The notes beneath the pieces are model-generated. The model was not told where the DNA came from and searched no databases. It saw only the letters and a program-made list of their open reading frames with translations. From positions 1 through 7,520 of the forward strand of contig JACCSM010000252.1 in NCBI GenBank assembly GCA_013698525.1: a stretch of 7,520 bases of DNA. Direction: 5' to 3'. The position numbers and the translations under genes were made by a program. Source of the stretch: Rubrobacteraceae bacterium (GTDB taxonomy: Bacteria; Actinomycetota; Rubrobacteria; Rubrobacterales; Rubrobacteraceae). Of the stretch, positions 6,693 through 7,520 are shown piece after piece. Every line of letters starts with the position of its first letter. Position 1 is the first letter of the stretch.

Positions 6693-7520
6693 CCTTCGGT
6701 AGCGTCCTCATCGCCAACCGCGGCGAAATAGCGGTCCGTGTCATCCGCACCTGCCGCGAACTCGGGGTAAAGAGCATCGCCGTCTACTCGGAGGCGGACG
6801 AGCGCGCGATGCACCGGCGCCTCGCCGACGAGGCGTACCTCCTCGGCCCTGCCCCGGCCTCGGAGAGTTACCTGAACATCGGACGGCTGGTGGAGGTGAT
6901 CGAACGCTCAGCGGCCGAAGCCGTGCACCCAGGGTACGGTTTCCTCTCGGAGAGCGCGGAGTTCGCCAGGGCGGTCCAGTTGGCTGGCGCGGTCTGGGTC
7001 GGGCCTCCGCCCGAGGCGATGGAGACGGTCGGCCACAAGGTGCGGGCGAAGGAACTGGCAGACAGGGCCGGCGTACCCACGATCCCGGGCTACGATGGAG
7101 AAGACGACGGCGAGGACCGGCTCGAGAGAGAGGCTGACCGTATCGGCTACCCTGTCCTGGTAAAGGCGAGCGCAGGAGGTGGGGGGCGCGGAATGCGGGC
7201 CGTGACGCGCCAGAGTGACTTCGTCGAGGCGGTAAGGGGAGCGCGCCGGGAGGCCGAGGCGGCCTTCGGAGATGGGTCGGTGTTCCTCGAGAGGCTGGTG
7301 GAAGACCCGCGTCATGTAGAGGTGCAGGTGCTGGGCGACCAGCGAGGCAACGTCCTCCATCTCTTCGAGCGGGAGTGTTCGATCCAACGCCGTCACCAGA
7401 AGGTCGTCGAAGAGGCTCCGTCCCCGGCGCTCGACCCGGACCTGCGCGAGTCGATCTGCAACGCCGCCGTCCGCTTCGCCAGCGAGGCCGGCTACAGCAA
7501 CGCAGGCACGGTTGAGTTCC
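6689..7520 (+). CDS. mccA: Acyl-CoA carboxylase alpha subunit, probably methylcrotonoyl-CoA carboxylase (3' end outside window)
   Basis: The first 277 residues are present and the frame runs off the right edge. It begins at GTG 6689, overlapping the hydratase stop by 4 bases; GGAGA (6676-6680) is a suitable ribosome binding site at 8 bases. The visible part is a biotin carboxylase domain, which uses ATP and bicarbonate to carboxylate biotin. It shows LIANRGEIAVRVIRTCRELG near the N-terminus, HPGYGFLSE, ATP-grasp K159 before AGGGGRGMR, and H236 and K238 in RRHQKVVEEAPSP. The EEAPSP wording fits acyl-CoA carboxylase alpha subunits rather than pyruvate carboxylase (EVAPAP). The window ends before the EMNPR active-site motif and well before any biotin-carrier domain, so a lone biotin carboxylase (AccC type) cannot be excluded from sequence. 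Position after mccB and liuC makes the MCC alpha subunit, about 650 residues when complete, most likely. Confidence 0.88.
   Translation, partial: MTFGSVLIANRGEIAVRVIRTCRELGVKSIAVYSEADERAMHRRLADEAYLLGPAPASESYLNIGRLVEVIERSAAEAVHPGYGFLSESAEFARAVQLAGAVWVGPPPEAMETVGHKVRAKELADRAGVPTIPGYDGEDDGEDRLEREADRIGYPVLVKASAGGGGRGMRAVTRQSDFVEAVRGARREAEAAFGDGSVFLERLVEDPRHVEVQVLGDQRGNVLHLFERECSIQRRHQKVVEEAPSPALDPDLRESICNAAVRFASEAGYSNAGTVEF

Overview
This 7.5 kb window is high-GC, densely coded DNA in which every recognisable gene lies on the + strand. It looks like core acyl-CoA / branched-chain carbon metabolism of a high-GC Gram-positive bacterium. The pyruvate carboxylase has the typical actinobacterial architecture and motif wording. 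GTG starts, 4-base gene overlaps, and AGG and ATA codons in one gene fit a deep-branching actinobacterium such as a Rubrobacter-like lineage; that placement is an inference, not a demonstrated identity.

Layout. Bases 1-135 are the C-terminal tail of an acyl-CoA dehydrogenase. After 67 bases comes a full-length pyruvate carboxylase (203-3586) with biotin carboxylase, carboxyltransferase and biotin-carrier domains in one chain. A 249-base gap (3587-3835) has no convincing gene; it holds a perfect 13-base inverted repeat overlapping a possible promoter. Then follows a tight cluster: the beta (carboxyltransferase) subunit of a methylcrotonoyl-CoA carboxylase (3836-5443), a small Nudix hydrolase whose start abuts or overlaps the previous stop (5446-5850), a LiuC-like enoyl-CoA hydratase (5880-6692), and the biotin-carboxylase end of the alpha subunit of an acyl-CoA carboxylase (6689 to the window edge), which overlaps the hydratase stop by 4 bases.

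How the genes work together. The 3836-7520 cluster reads as a leucine-degradation (liu-type) operon. The alpha and beta subunits carboxylate 3-methylcrotonyl-CoA to 3-methylglutaconyl-CoA, and the hydratase converts that to 3-hydroxy-3-methylglutaryl-CoA, which a lyase outside the window would split to acetyl-CoA and acetoacetate. Pyruvate carboxylase just upstream makes oxaloacetate, the acceptor needed to burn that acetyl-CoA. The Nudix enzyme has no known place in the pathway and is the one unexpected member.

No mobile element, CRISPR array, RNA gene or obviously new system is visible. The points worth a second look are the Nudix insertion, the operator-like palindrome, the linkage of pyruvate carboxylase to the liu genes, and a codon-usage difference between the two halves of the window.
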